Positions 42,716 to 52,937 of a stretch of 64,000 nt of DNA are shown here, one piece after another. Below the pieces are notes generated by a model. The model was given only the letters and a program-made list of their open reading frames with translations. It was not told the DNA's origin and made no database searches. The DNA lies in NCBI GenBank assembly GCA_028719205.1, contig JAQUKH010000005.1, positions 43,016 to 107,015 on the forward strand, read 5' to 3'. The position numbers and the translations under genes were made by a program. Position 1 is the stretch's first letter. Every line of letters starts with the position of its first letter. The DNA is from a bacterium (lineage in GTDB: Bacteria > JACRDZ01 > JAQUKH01).

Positions 42716-43621
42716 TTAAAATTGAATAGTATATGAAACTTTATAGACATCCCCTAATTCGCCGTAAGGCAGATAGGCAATATCAATATACCCGATCCTG
42801 GATTCACTTTTATGAACGATCCCAAGGCCGAAAGAGACCGCATCCATCCCTTTCTGGTCATAATTTAACCGGTAACCGCAGCGTAGAGCTATCAAATCCG
42901 CGGGACAATATTCTAATCCGATATTATAACGCTGTTTCGCGTCATTAGGAAAATTACCGTCAAAGGCAAATGCAAGCTTATCTTTCCAAGGTAAAATAGC
43001 TATCCCTGCTTTATAATTTAACGGCAGGTCATCTTTTTTATCCAAACCTATTTTCCCGCCAAGATTTTGAACGGCAAATCCTAACCGGAACTTTCCATCC
43101 ATAAAACGGCTAAGATAGCCGACATCATACGCTAACGCTTTAATTTTATCGCTATCAAGATCTTCTTTTATATATCTTAGATTAACACCCCATGAAGATT
43201 CTTCACTAAAAAGATAACTATAATTTATGGTTCCCGCGAAATTATTAAAATTTATATCACCTGTATTCTGGCCTAATGTATCCCTGCCTTCAATTTTTGT
43301 GGTCAAATAAATCCCGGTAAAACCAAGCGTAACATTGGAACCAACGGGCTGCGCATAACCTAAAAAACCATAATTAATGTCCGCGATCCATTTCATATAT
43401 AACGCGGAAAATTCTTTATCCCCGCTGAATGCTATCCCCGCGGGATTCCAATGTATCCCGCTGACACCTTCCGCTAAGGCTGTATATGCCCCACCCATGG
43501 CCTGCGCGCGCACTCCGGGTAATATCTTAAGAAAAGCCGCACCGCTGGTACCCGCGCTGCCCGCGTATATTTTGCCATTAATTGCTAAAAATACTATTAA
43601 ACAACAAATTATTTTTTTCAT
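42716..43621 (-). CDS. PorV/PorQ-family outer-membrane protein
   Basis: 301 aa. A signal peptide ends IYAGSAGTSGAAFLKI; the family signature GVRAQAMGGAYTALAEGVSG and HWNPAGIA follow, then beta-strand pattern to a C-terminal YTIQF. In Bacteroidetes PorV takes part in type IX secretion and shuttles proteins that carry a C-terminal sorting domain. It starts 13 bp after the M6 peptidase gene, which has such a tail, so it may move that peptidase across the outer membrane. Confidence 0.85.
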   Translation of the reverse strand: MKKIICCLIVFLAINGKIYAGSAGTSGAAFLKILPGVRAQAMGGAYTALAEGVSGIHWNPAGIAFSGDKEFSALYMKWIADINYGFLGYAQPVGSNVTLGFTGIYLTTKIEGRDTLGQNTGDINFNNFAGTINYSYLFSEESSWGVNLRYIKEDLDSDKIKALAYDVGYLSRFMDGKFRLGFAVQNLGGKIGLDKKDDLPLNYKAGIAILPWKDKLAFAFDGNFPNDAKQRYNIGLEYCPADLIALRCGYRLNYDQKGMDAVSFGLGIVHKSESRIGYIDIAYLPYGELGDVYKVSYTIQF

Positions 43622-43634
43622 ATATATCTATTAT

Positions 43635-45308
43635 TTATTTAATAAATAATATTTTCCCTTTGAAATTTCCCTGCGGGCTGTCTATTAAATAAATATATAA
43701 ACCAGTGCCGACTAAAACTCCATCGTCATTTTTTCCGTCCCAAAAGGCCTCGCCTCTTGATGTGATCAATTCAGTGCCCGCTTCATCAAGCGTCCTGACA
43801 ATTTCTCCCGCAATATTATAAATTTTCAAAGTTATCGGCAAATCATTCGGATATTTAATAATTATTTCTTTTGTAGACGCATTGAGTTTAAAAGGGTTAG
43901 GATAACAGAAGGTCTCACCAAGGCCGGTTATTAAAGGCCCCACAGTACCTGCAGTAAAACTTACTAAAGAAGCAGAACTAATATTAACAATAGCTGCACC
44001 GCTTTTTTCTCCATTATTTTTATTACTGGAAGGATTACTTGCCGCTGTAAAAGCCGTATTCCCGGTGGTTCCTGGATAAAAATCTCCGCCATCACCTTGA
44101 TTACCGCCGTTATTTTCATTTTTTTGCAGATTAAGCTCACCATCTGCCTGCATTAAACTAATACTCTGAGCGGATTCATCATCGTTAAGTTTTCCGCTTA
44201 ACCAGTTACTATTGATCCTGTTTTCATCAACATGCCAAATAAGAAGTCCGCTCCCCGGTAAATACTTATCAAAACCCGATTTTTGGCGGTTACAAAGCAG
44301 AAAATATTCCTTGGAACTCCCATACACCTCAATTTTAACAATGTCATTACTTCCTTCAACCTGCGATAAGTTTTTAACGCCGTTAATTTTCGTATAATCA
44401 TAAACATTAGCCCATTGCAAATAATATTTGCTCCACGCGGAAAGTTGCGTTGGAGTTTCAGGATGTTTTCCATCTCCTCCCCATGCCCCACTGGACATAA
44501 GGTCAAACACTCCATCGCCTGACGAACTATAATCGGTATCATACAGGTCTGGCAGGCCCAGCAAATGACCGAATTCATGGCAAAACACACCAATTTCTAT
44601 CATAATTCCTTTTGCGTTTGTTTCCGGCTGCATAATATATTCATTGATCCTTACACCATCATAGGTTCTCGCTGTACCGCCGCCTGAAGTTATATCCCAT
44701 TTATGCGACCAGATATAATTTCCCTCATCGGCTTTTGGAACTGCTTCAGCTCCTGCCCCCTGATGAACGACAAAAATACCGTCTACCTCACCATCGCCAT
44801 CATTATCAAATTTTGAAAAATCTACACCCGCTGCCTCAGCCGCGTCAATAGCCTCTTCAACAAGACTAACCGCGTTATGGGGATAAACTCCAAGCCCTGA
44901 GTTTCCATCTGTATAATATGAATAATCTTTTTTGGCGGGATAAAATCCAAAAACACTGCCCTCAACATTAAATTTATTATTTGAAACTTCGGCAAAATAA
45001 TCCCTTAAACTGCCGGAAGAAAATGTCCCGTTTGAAAACAGAAGTTTTTCAAAATCCGTGGAATCATAAGTAGCAGGTTTGTCTAATGCTTTAATAAGAA
45101 TTACTAAATATTTTTTTGTTCCTGAAACTGACTGTTTATTTAACTTTAAGGGCCTGTTTAAATTTCTATTTTTATTAAGCTGGCTTGAACGGCGGGATAA
45201 AAATAATTTTTGTTCTTCTTTTAAAAGAGAAGGATCTTTAGGCATAGCGGAAACAGAATAAACCAGAAGCAAAATAAATATTTTTACTAAAAATATTTTA
45301 TTTTTCAT
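43635..45308 (-). CDS. M6-family secreted metalloprotease with C-terminal FlgD-like/sorting-type domain
   Basis: 557 aa. A signal peptide (FILLLVYSVSA), then an M6 (immune inhibitor A-like) catalytic domain with HEFGH in CHEFGHLLGLPDLYDTDY (zinc ligands H-x3-H and D) near residue 245. The last about 90 residues (FCYPNPFKLNASTKEIIIKY, then NIAGEIVRTL and GLYIYLI) are an FlgD Ig-like or type IX-like C-terminal domain. It is cut and exported to degrade extracellular protein. Overlaps obgE by 11 bp. Followed by the PorV-type gene. Confidence 0.9.
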   Translation of the reverse strand: MKNKIFLVKIFILLLVYSVSAMPKDPSLLKEEQKLFLSRRSSQLNKNRNLNRPLKLNKQSVSGTKKYLVILIKALDKPATYDSTDFEKLLFSNGTFSSGSLRDYFAEVSNNKFNVEGSVFGFYPAKKDYSYYTDGNSGLGVYPHNAVSLVEEAIDAAEAAGVDFSKFDNDGDGEVDGIFVVHQGAGAEAVPKADEGNYIWSHKWDITSGGGTARTYDGVRINEYIMQPETNAKGIMIEIGVFCHEFGHLLGLPDLYDTDYSSSGDGVFDLMSSGAWGGDGKHPETPTQLSAWSKYYLQWANVYDYTKINGVKNLSQVEGSNDIVKIEVYGSSKEYFLLCNRQKSGFDKYLPGSGLLIWHVDENRINSNWLSGKLNDDESAQSISLMQADGELNLQKNENNGGNQGDGGDFYPGTTGNTAFTAASNPSSNKNNGEKSGAAIVNISSASLVSFTAGTVGPLITGLGETFCYPNPFKLNASTKEIIIKYPNDLPITLKIYNIAGEIVRTLDEAGTELITSRGEAFWDGKNDDGVLVGTGLYIYLIDSPQGNFKGKILFIK

Positions 45309-46305
45309 TTTTCTTTAGTACTTTAACGATTTCTTTGATTAAATCTTTCAAACCTTCTCCGCTAACACCGGATATAGTCAGAAAAGGTATTTTTTTTCGT
45401 TTAAAAAACTTTTCCGCCTTAGGCAAAATTTCTTTTGCCCTCGGCATATCGATCTTATTCCCGACTACGATCTGTTTCTTTTTCAATAGCATCGGGTCGA
45501 ACAATCCCAATTCATGAATGATCGACTCATAATCCGACTGAAAATTTCTTCCCTCTTCTTCATTAGAAAGATCAATTAAATGTACCAAAATTTTTGTGCG
45601 TTGTATATGACGTAAAAATTTGTCGCCAAGCCCTTCTCCTAAAGCCGCGCCATCTATCAATCCGGGCATATCCGCGACAACAAATGAAAACCCATCTCCC
45701 AGATCCACCACCCCTAAATTCGGGAACAGAGTGGTAAACGGATAATTAGCGATCTTTGGTTTTGCCTTGCTGATACGGCTTAACAAAGTCGATTTCCCCG
45801 CGTTAGGCAAACCGATTATTCCAACCTCAGCAATAAGTTTCAGGTCTAAACGAATTTTATATTCTTCACCGGGTTCACCTTTTTGAGAGAACCTGGGTGC
45901 TTGACGGGTTGATGTAGCAAAATGGGCGTTTCCTTTACCTCCACGGCCTCCTTTGGCAATTAAAAACTCCTGTCCCTTTTCAACAAGGTCACAAAGGAGA
46001 TCACCTGTTTCCATGTTGTAGAGCATCGTCCCTAAAGGAGCAAGCATAACTATGTCTTCGCCGCTTTTCCCGCTGCAGTTATTCCCCTGCCCATGGCCGC
46101 CCCTTCCAGCTTTATATTGAGGGCGATAATAAAAATCAACTAACGTCTTAATATTTTTATCGGCCTTTATTATAACACTGCCGCCGCGGCCGCCTTCTCC
46201 CCCATCAGGGCCGCCGCGAGGCACATATTTCTCCCTGCGGAAAGAAACAGCGCCGCTGCCTCCATCACCCGCCTTAACATAAATTTCCATTTGATCAATA
46301 AACAT
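45298..46305 (-). CDS. obgE: GTPase Obg
   Basis: 335 aa. Glycine-rich Obg fold (1-158), then a GTPase domain with G1 GLPNAGKST, G3 DMPGL and G4 NKID. Works in ribosome assembly and stress signalling. The short C-terminal extension of other Obg proteins is absent. An in-frame ATG five codons later is possible, but the first matches the family N-terminus. Sits after rplU-rpmA, the classic order. Confidence 0.95.
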   Translation of the reverse strand: MFIDQMEIYVKAGDGGSGAVSFRREKYVPRGGPDGGEGGRGGSVIIKADKNIKTLVDFYYRPQYKAGRGGHGQGNNCSGKSGEDIVMLAPLGTMLYNMETGDLLCDLVEKGQEFLIAKGGRGGKGNAHFATSTRQAPRFSQKGEPGEEYKIRLDLKLIAEVGIIGLPNAGKSTLLSRISKAKPKIANYPFTTLFPNLGVVDLGDGFSFVVADMPGLIDGAALGEGLGDKFLRHIQRTKILVHLIDLSNEEEGRNFQSDYESIIHELGLFDPMLLKKKQIVVGNKIDMPRAKEILPKAEKFFKRKKIPFLTISGVSGEGLKDLIKEIVKVLKKNEK

Positions 46306-46343
46306 ATACTCGCTTCGCTCCGTGTTAGTGTACTGACATTATT

Positions 46344-46601
46344 CTATGCTGCAACCGGAGTAATATTAATAAGCTTTTTCTTACCCCTTACAACGTATTT
46401 CACTAAACCATCCACCAACGCGAATAGAGTATCATCTCTTCCTATTCCTACATTTAATCCGGGGTGATATTTAGTTCCGCGCTGGCGCACCAAAATATTT
46501 CCGGCTTTAACAATTTCTCCACCGAATTTTTTTGGGCCTAAACGCTTTCCCGCGCTGTCTCTGCCGTTTCTAGCACTACCTGATGATTTTTTTGTAGCCA
46601 T
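46344..46601 (-). CDS. rpmA: Ribosomal protein L27
   Basis: 85 aa. [24 protein letters not shown] and [15 protein letters not shown] identify L27, which reaches the peptidyl transferase centre. The N-terminus is ATKKSSGS directly after Met, so there is no cleaved extension. 12 bp after rplU. Confidence 0.97.
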   Translation of the reverse strand: MATKKSSGSARNGRDSAGKRLGPKKFGGEIVKAGNILVRQRGTKYHPGLNVGIGRDDTLFALVDGLVKYVVRGKKKLINITPVAA

Positions 46602-46613
46602 TACTTTCTCCTT

Positions 46614-46928
46614 CTACATATTAATTTCATTTATTTTTACTTTAGAAAAATCTGAACGATGACCAATAGTTTTTCTATAACCCTTTTTCGCTTTATATTT
46701 CGTAACCCGGATCTTTTCACCTCTTAACTCCTCAACAACTTCACCCTGAACCTTGATCTTTTTCAAAGCCTTGTTATCTGTAATAAGTTTTTCTCCATCC
46801 TGAGCTAAAACTACATTAATAAATTCAATTTTTTCTCCCGGCTTTTGTTTTAAACGGTCCATTGTTACAACATCTCCCTCTTTTACCTGCAACTGGCTGC
46901 CCTGAGCCTCAATTACTGCCTTTTTCAT
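46614..46928 (-). CDS. rplU: Ribosomal protein L21
   Basis: 104 aa. AVIEAQGSQLQVKEGDVV, and the KAKKGYRKTIGHRS 23S rRNA-binding stretch, match L21. GGAGGTG lies before the ATG; the start overlaps the end of rng by 20 bp. Confidence 0.96.
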   Translation of the reverse strand: MKKAVIEAQGSQLQVKEGDVVTMDRLKQKPGEKIEFINVVLAQDGEKLITDNKALKKIKVQGEVVEELRGEKIRVTKYKAKKGYRKTIGHRSDFSKVKINEINM

Positions 46929-48441
46929 AAAATTTCACCTCCTTCTGCTGAATAATTTCATAATTTTCCATATTTATATCCTTATCGGCCTTAATAAAAA
47001 TGTCCCGATTCAGTAATTTTTCTAAATATCTTACCTCCGAGATCGCCTCCCGAAGTATATAGATCGCAACGCTATTATGAACCTTTACCAGTATCCTGTT
47101 TGTAAACTGGTCATATTTTTTATGCTTTATTTCATTAAATACTTCACCTGCAATAACAGCAACCGGCCGTACAATCCCCTCACCGCGGCAGCAGGGACAA
47201 ACCTCCCCCAATAATTTTTCAAGGCTCGGCCGCGAACGTTTCCGGGTCATCTCTACCAATCCTAATTTGCCGTATGCTACAACATTGGTACGGGAACGGT
47301 CGCTCTTTAACGCTTCACGGAAAGTAGCAAGCACTTTGCCCTTATTTTCCTCTCTTTCCATGTCTATAAAATCCACTACAATAATACCGCCAAGATCCCT
47401 TAAACGCATCTGCTTTGCTATTTCAACCGCGGCTTCAAGATTGGTTTTCAACGCGGTCTCTTCCAGATCCTTCTTGCCGATAAATTTCCCGCTGTTAACA
47501 TCAATAGAAACCAATGCCTCAGTTTCATCAATAACAATATGGCCTCCGCATTTTAATTTTACACTGCGGTTCAAGGCCTCATAGATCTCATGTTCAATTC
47601 CATAAAAAGAAAATAAAGGTTCCTGTCCCTGGTAAAATTCCACTCTCGACTTCAAATTAGGCTGAATATATGAAACAAATTCCATTATTTCTTCATACTC
47701 GCTGTGAGAATCTATCACGAGCTTCACAACATCAAACGACATCAAATCCCTAATTACCCTGAATATTATCCCCAGATCCTGATGTATCAAACTGGGCGCG
47801 CGGACAGAATTAGACGTTTTCTGGATCTTATCCCAAAGTTTGCTCAAAAATTGAACATCGCTCGACAGGTCTTTTTTCGATCTTTTTCCCGCTACAGTCC
47901 GGATGATAATGCCTTTTCCCTGAGGTTTTATCTCCTTGACGAGTTTTCTGAGCCTTGTCCTTTCTTCCTCGCTTTCGATCTTCCTTGAAATTCCAACATG
48001 GTCTTCCGTCGGCATAAAAACCAGATATCTGCCGGGAAGCGCGATATGTGTTGTTATCCTCGCGCCTTTTTCACCCAATGGTTCTTTAGCTATCTGAACC
48101 AGGACTTCCTGATTCCTTTTCAAACTTGAGTTAAACGGTCCCGATTTATCGGCTCTTGACGCGCTTATTTTTTCTATTTCACCATCGCTGTCATCTCCCA
48201 GGAATCCTGCGTCAGACAAACTCAAATAAGCATTTTTTTCCAGCCCGATATCGACAAAAGCCGCCTGAATTCCCGGAATAACTCTGGATATCTTGCCCTT
48301 ATAAACGCTCCCGACTAAACGTCCGGTTTCTCTTTTTTCCCAAAATATCTCGCATAATCTTCCGTTCTCTCTTAACGCGACACGTGTATCTTTTTGCCCC
48401 ACATTAATAAAGATTTCTCTTTTTACTTTTATTTTACTCAT
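46909..48441 (-). CDS. rng: Ribonuclease G/E
   Basis: 510 aa from ATG 48441, chosen because it follows the DUF2344 stop and matches the family N-terminus (SKIKVKREIFIN); an earlier in-frame start would add about 29 residues read out of the upstream gene's end. S1 domain (about 40-120), RNase H/DNase I-like catalytic part with VSIDVNSGKF and VVDFIDM acidic residues, and a zinc link CPCC. Endonuclease for rRNA and mRNA, here the size of RNase G. In operon with rplU, rpmA and obgE. Confidence 0.94.
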   Translation of the reverse strand: MSKIKVKREIFINVGQKDTRVALRENGRLCEIFWEKRETGRLVGSVYKGKISRVIPGIQAAFVDIGLEKNAYLSLSDAGFLGDDSDGEIEKISASRADKSGPFNSSLKRNQEVLVQIAKEPLGEKGARITTHIALPGRYLVFMPTEDHVGISRKIESEEERTRLRKLVKEIKPQGKGIIIRTVAGKRSKKDLSSDVQFLSKLWDKIQKTSNSVRAPSLIHQDLGIIFRVIRDLMSFDVVKLVIDSHSEYEEIMEFVSYIQPNLKSRVEFYQGQEPLFSFYGIEHEIYEALNRSVKLKCGGHIVIDETEALVSIDVNSGKFIGKKDLEETALKTNLEAAVEIAKQMRLRDLGGIIVVDFIDMEREENKGKVLATFREALKSDRSRTNVVAYGKLGLVEMTRKRSRPSLEKLLGEVCPCCRGEGIVRPVAVIAGEVFNEIKHKKYDQFTNRILVKVHNSVAIYILREAISEVRYLEKLLNRDIFIKADKDINMENYEIIQQKEVKFYEKGSN

Positions 48442-48445
48442 ATCA

Positions 48446-49099
48446 TCAAATCCTATTCCCGTCTTTATCATAGAACGCAAGTCTTTTAACAAAGATATAA
48501 AACCATCCTGAAGATTCAGTAATTTCATTTAAAACATCCTTCATTTTCACAGATTCTTCAACTTTCAGAACAAAATAATTCTTTGTCAGATCGTTCCCAG
48601 AACGGCTTTCATCATTAAAGATCTCAATCTTCTTATCGGCAAATTTTGCGCTTAATTTTCTCTCTAATAATTCTTTATCAAGATCCCGCGGCAAACTAAG
48701 CCTGTAAGCTATATATTTAATTTCTTTGTTCAGCAAACCTTTTTTACTTACAAATACCACTTCAGAAAGCATTAAACCTTCAGGAAGATTTTTATTGATC
48801 TTTTCCGACAGATCCTTCCAGTCATTTTTCCCCGCAAGTTCGATCTCCATCATCTCTGTTTCACTTTCCCATCCAAGCGATAACGGCGGACCGAAGGAAA
48901 TTTTCGGATGCGGGCTGTACCCCTGGGAATAAAGAAAAGGGATATCCGCTCTTCCCATCGCCCTCAATATGGACCTGGTAAAATCCAGATGAGATATAAA
49001 ACGGACCAAACCCTCTTTTTTAAAACGCAGCCTCACTGAAAAAGTAAATGAAGGCGGATTGTTCCCGCCTTTATTCAGCAGCATTTTTCCAATCCGCAA
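48446..49099 (-). CDS. TIGR03936/DUF2344 radical-SAM-linked protein
   Basis: 217 aa. VRLRFKKEGLVRFISHLDFT, then QGYSPHPKISFGPPLSLG, are the family hallmarks. In many genomes this protein follows, or is fused to, the TIGR03960 radical SAM protein, as here (24-bp overlap). Thought to act with it and RNase G; chemistry unknown. Confidence 0.88.
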   Translation of the reverse strand: MRIGKMLLNKGGNNPPSFTFSVRLRFKKEGLVRFISHLDFTRSILRAMGRADIPFLYSQGYSPHPKISFGPPLSLGWESETEMMEIELAGKNDWKDLSEKINKNLPEGLMLSEVVFVSKKGLLNKEIKYIAYRLSLPRDLDKELLERKLSAKFADKKIEIFNDESRSGNDLTKNYFVLKVEESVKMKDVLNEITESSGWFYIFVKRLAFYDKDGNRI

Positions 49100-50868
49100 A
49101 AATTACATCCCGCTTTACTGCAGTCTAAAGTAATTTCTGAATCCTGTGACTTTTTATGTTCAGATATAAGGTATTCCTTCTTCACACCTGTATCAATATG
49201 ATCCCAAGGGAAAACCTCGTCATAATCTCTCTTTCTATTCGCGTAAAACGCGGGATCCAGATCGTTTTCTTTAAAAGCATCCAGCCATAAAGAAAATTTA
49301 AAATGTTCATGCCAACTGTCAAATCTAGCACCTTTTTGCCACGCTGATAATATTACGTTTCCAACCCTGCGGTCGCCTCTGCAAATAACCGCCTCCAGAA
49401 AAGACTGCTCAATATTATGGAACTTGAGCGGATACCTTACCCGCTTTCTTAAATAATCCAGCTTTTCTTTTAAAACACTTATTTCAGGCTGTTCACACCA
49501 TTGAAAAGCCGTATGGGGTTTAGGAACAAAAAATGATAAACTGACATTTACCTTACCACCGTTCCTCTTCCTCATGATCTTCGATACTTTATCTAAAAGC
49601 AGTCCTATCTCTTCCAGATCCCGCGATTCCTCCTGAGGCAGCCCGACAATAAAATAAAGCTTAAGTAAATTCCAGCCCAAACCCGTGACCTTTTCCGCTA
49701 TCCCCAAAAGGTCTTCTTCAGTTACCTGCTTATTAACCATATCCCGCAAACGCTGAGACCCTGCCTCCAGCGCGAAAGTAAATCCGGTCTTTTTAACCTT
49801 TTGTATCTTTTGCGCTACCGCGACAGGAAAATTATCAATACGCATCGACGGAAGGCTTACAGAAACCCTTTTCGCGTAAAACTTTTCAATCAAAAGGTCA
49901 ACCAATCCTTCCAGGTCCGGATAATCACCCGGACAAAGGCTGGAAAGAGAAATTTCATCGTATCCGGTATTTTTAATACCCTCTTCCGCTAAACGCAGGA
50001 TCCGTTCTTTGTTTCTGGATCTATATGGACGATAAAGCATCCCTGCCTGGCAAAACCTGCAGCCATGCACACATCCCCTTGAGATCTCAACCATCAGCCT
50101 GTCGTGTATCGTTTCAATGTATGGAACAACAAATTTCTCAGGGAAAAAACTATCTGAAAAATTTTTAACAAACCGTTTTTCTATTCTTGACGAAATCCCG
50201 TCTTTTTTCGGCTTTATTTCTTTAAGCCTGCCGTCAGGCAAATAACTCGCTTCATAGAAGGAAGGAATATATACTCCCTGAATTTTAGCCAGATCTTCGA
50301 GTAAAACATCCTTCTTTTCTTTTTTTTCTCTCCAGCTGGAAAAGGCCCGGATCAGTTCTTGTGAAACCTCTTCCCCTTCGCCGACAACAAAAGCGTCAAA
50401 AAACAGGGCTAAAGGTTCGGGAGTAAAGGCTCCAACCCCGCCCGCTATAATCAGAGGATAATCCCCTTTTTCCCTCTCAGATGCTAAAAAAGGGATACCG
50501 CATAAATCCAATATTGTAAATATATTAGTATAGCATAATTCATATGGTAAAGTAAAGCCAATAATATCGAAATCCTTAAGATCTTTCTTTGACTCCAGGC
50601 TGAAAACAGGAACCCTTTTTTCCCTTAAAAGAGCTTCCATATCTGCACTGGGCGCGTAAGCCCTTTCAGCTATACAATTATCCATCTCATTAAGCAAAGA
50701 ATAAAGTATTTTCAAACCAAGATGCGACATCCCAACCTCATACAGGTCAGGAAAAGCAAGGGCAATTTTCACCTTTTCATCATCCCAGGGCTTTTTTACT
50801 ATATTCCATTCCTCTCCGATATACCGCCCCGGCTTATAAACTTTATTCAATATTTCTTCTAAATTCAC
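49075..50868 (-). CDS. TIGR03960 radical SAM protein (B12-binding-type)
   Basis: 597 aa. A B12-binding-like N-terminal domain (about 40-190, with FPDLYEVGMSHLGLKILYSL), then a radical SAM domain with SRGCVHGCRFCQAGMLY (C-x3-C-x2-C, about residue 266) and a C-terminal Cys pair (GCNFCGLEKCC). Substrate unknown. It heads the unit radical SAM-DUF2344-rng-rplU-rpmA-obgE. Confidence 0.9.
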   Translation of the reverse strand: MNLEEILNKVYKPGRYIGEEWNIVKKPWDDEKVKIALAFPDLYEVGMSHLGLKILYSLLNEMDNCIAERAYAPSADMEALLREKRVPVFSLESKKDLKDFDIIGFTLPYELCYTNIFTILDLCGIPFLASEREKGDYPLIIAGGVGAFTPEPLALFFDAFVVGEGEEVSQELIRAFSSWREKKEKKDVLLEDLAKIQGVYIPSFYEASYLPDGRLKEIKPKKDGISSRIEKRFVKNFSDSFFPEKFVVPYIETIHDRLMVEISRGCVHGCRFCQAGMLYRPYRSRNKERILRLAEEGIKNTGYDEISLSSLCPGDYPDLEGLVDLLIEKFYAKRVSVSLPSMRIDNFPVAVAQKIQKVKKTGFTFALEAGSQRLRDMVNKQVTEEDLLGIAEKVTGLGWNLLKLYFIVGLPQEESRDLEEIGLLLDKVSKIMRKRNGGKVNVSLSFFVPKPHTAFQWCEQPEISVLKEKLDYLRKRVRYPLKFHNIEQSFLEAVICRGDRRVGNVILSAWQKGARFDSWHEHFKFSLWLDAFKENDLDPAFYANRKRDYDEVFPWDHIDTGVKKEYLISEHKKSQDSEITLDCSKAGCNFCGLEKCC

Positions 50869-50964
50869 TTGATTCCTTTAATTAAATTAGATATTGTATC
50901 ATTTTTTGAGACTTAATAGGTAAAAAAGATGAAAATCTGGTAAGAAAGGCGTAATATTAAAATT

Positions 50965-51723
50965 TTATTGAATATTGGTTGTATATTCTTTCAATTGACA
51001 TTTTATGTAGCCGTATTTTGTCTTAAACTTTACCTGGACGGGAAATGTCCCGTTTTTATACGCGAACCATATCCAGGTTCCGCTCGAAAGCCTTAATTGA
51101 TTCGAACCGCCTGATCTTATATAAAATTCAACAGCCTTTGTTTCAAATCTGCCTGAAGGCACGTTAATAATTTCTTCTCCTAAAACTTTTCCATCCAGTG
51201 TTTTTATCCCCCTGTCCGTAACATAATTCAAGTTTATACTTTCATCTTTATTTAATTTAAGGAATCTAAGATAAATCAGAACGGATAAAGGATCCTGACA
51301 ATCGGAAGGTATAAAATATTTCCCGCCGGGAGTAATAACCGTCTTTCGGCCGCTGTCAAAAATGTATTCACCTTTGCTGTGGCTCTTGCCCTCATTTATA
51401 TCCTTAATATAACGCCATGAATAATAATTTTCAATATCTATAAAAGTCTCTTCAAGATCCCTGACCTTGAAGAAAAGATCGGCTATTCCCGTCGAATAAG
51501 TCTCACTTACGATATGATAGGTTTTATGCCCGCCTGTTTCCATTAAACCTTTCACGTAAAAAATAGTTTTGCCTACCTTTATTCCTTTCCAGGTAATATC
51601 ATAAACTAATTTCTGGCCGGGACAAAAATACTCCTTCCCGTAATTCCCTGCCGTGCAGGTAAATGTTAAAAAAAATAAAACAGAAATCAGTAATTTATTT
51701 TTTTTCATTAAATTGTCAGGCAA
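50965..51723 (-). CDS. DUF3108 periplasmic/lipid-facing protein
   Basis: 252 aa with a signal peptide (LLISVLFFLTFTCTAG). YDITWKGIKVGKTIFYVKG and LEETFIDIENYYSWRYIKD match DUF3108. TTG start accepted because AAGGA lies five nt upstream, inside the end of rodA. Last gene of the mre/mrd unit; DUF3108 proteins often sit near envelope genes, role unknown. Confidence 0.85.
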   Translation of the reverse strand: MPDNLMKKNKLLISVLFFLTFTCTAGNYGKEYFCPGQKLVYDITWKGIKVGKTIFYVKGLMETGGHKTYHIVSETYSTGIADLFFKVRDLEETFIDIENYYSWRYIKDINEGKSHSKGEYIFDSGRKTVITPGGKYFIPSDCQDPLSVLIYLRFLKLNKDESINLNYVTDRGIKTLDGKVLGEEIINVPSGRFETKAVEFYIRSGGSNQLRLSSGTWIWFAYKNGTFPVQVKFKTKYGYIKCQLKEYTTNIQ

Positions 51724-51725
51724 TT

Positions 51726-52937
51726 TTATCCTTCATCCTTGATCTTTTCCAAAACTCCGATCATAATTAAAAAATTCAGTAAATAGGACCCGCCGTAACT
51801 TAAGAAAGGCAGAGGCACGCCGACAACGGGCGCGACTCCCATTGACATTCCGATATTTACAACGATATGAAAAACAAATATCACTGAAATTCCGCTGGCA
51901 ACTAATGTGCTGAATTTATTTTTAGCCTGAAGCGCTATATCCAATATTCTTATTATTAAAATAAAAAACAATATCAAAAGCAAAAATCCGCCGACAAAAC
52001 CCCATTCTTCGCCGATAACGGAAAAAATAAAATCAGTATGATGTTCAGGAATAAAATTCAGGCGGTTTTGCGAACCATGAAGCCAACCTTTGCCAAAGAA
52101 CTGCCCCGATCCTACAGCAATCTTTGACTGAATTACACTGTATCCGCTTCCCAGAGGATCAAGCTCAGGATTAAGAAAGATCATGATACGTTTCTTCTGG
52201 TAATCTTTAAGGAAATTCCATAATAACGGCTGGCCGATCCCTGAAAGAATTGAACTGATAATAACTATCCACGCGTCAATCCTTGAAGTTTTATTAAAAT
52301 AAATTATAAGCGCAAGCAATACCATAAAAGAAAACCAGAGGGCCGGAAATTTAAATAATAAAAGGCTCAAAAACGGGGTTATTAAATAAAATAAATACCG
52401 GTACGGCAGGTCACAAAGATATACTGAAATAAAAAATATAGGAATAAAAGCCAGCGCCGTTCCAAGATCCGGCTGTTTTAAAACCAGAAAAAACGGGACT
52501 AAAACGATCCCGATAGGAATTACGAGATCCGCAAATCCCTTAAGTTTTTTCTCTTTATCCATCAAATATCTTGAAAGCGCGAGAATAACGGCGAATTTCA
52601 TAAATTCAGAAGGCTGCATCATAAACGGCCCCAAAGAAAGCCATCTGCTGCTCCCTTTTGTAGAAACGCGTAAAACCAGAAGTAATACCAAAAGAATAAT
52701 ATTAAACAAATAATAATAATACGAGTAGTTTAAAAATATTTCATTATTTAAATTATAAATGGCCGCTATTAAGCCCAATCCCGCTAACGCCCAGCATAAT
52801 TGTTTAAGATAAAAAGGCAGTCCTGGAGTATTAAAAGTAAATGAGGCGCTGTAAATATTAAGCAGCCCGAATGCTATTAATATCAAAACTATGCCTAATA
52901 ATATAAAATCGAAATTCTTAAAGACATTTTTTTTCAT
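51726..52937 (-). CDS. rodA: Rod-shape peptidoglycan polymerase RodA (SEDS)
   Basis: 403 aa with about ten membrane helices. STKGSSRWLSLG, QPDLGTAL and GVPLPFLSYGGSYLL are SEDS signatures. Polymerises glycan strands with PBP2. One bp after mrdA. Confidence 0.95.
   Translation of the reverse strand: MKKNVFKNFDFILLGIVLILIAFGLLNIYSASFTFNTPGLPFYLKQLCWALAGLGLIAAIYNLNNEIFLNYSYYYYLFNIILLVLLLVLRVSTKGSSRWLSLGPFMMQPSEFMKFAVILALSRYLMDKEKKLKGFADLVIPIGIVLVPFFLVLKQPDLGTALAFIPIFFISVYLCDLPYRYLFYLITPFLSLLLFKFPALWFSFMVLLALIIYFNKTSRIDAWIVIISSILSGIGQPLLWNFLKDYQKKRIMIFLNPELDPLGSGYSVIQSKIAVGSGQFFGKGWLHGSQNRLNFIPEHHTDFIFSVIGEEWGFVGGFLLLILFFILIIRILDIALQAKNKFSTLVASGISVIFVFHIVVNIGMSMGVAPVVGVPLPFLSYGGSYLLNFLIMIGVLEKIKDEG

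Noticed and set aside
48442-48528. Longer RNase G N-terminus
   Set aside because: The extra 29 residues are the DUF2344 gene end read in another frame; ATG 48441 matches the family start.
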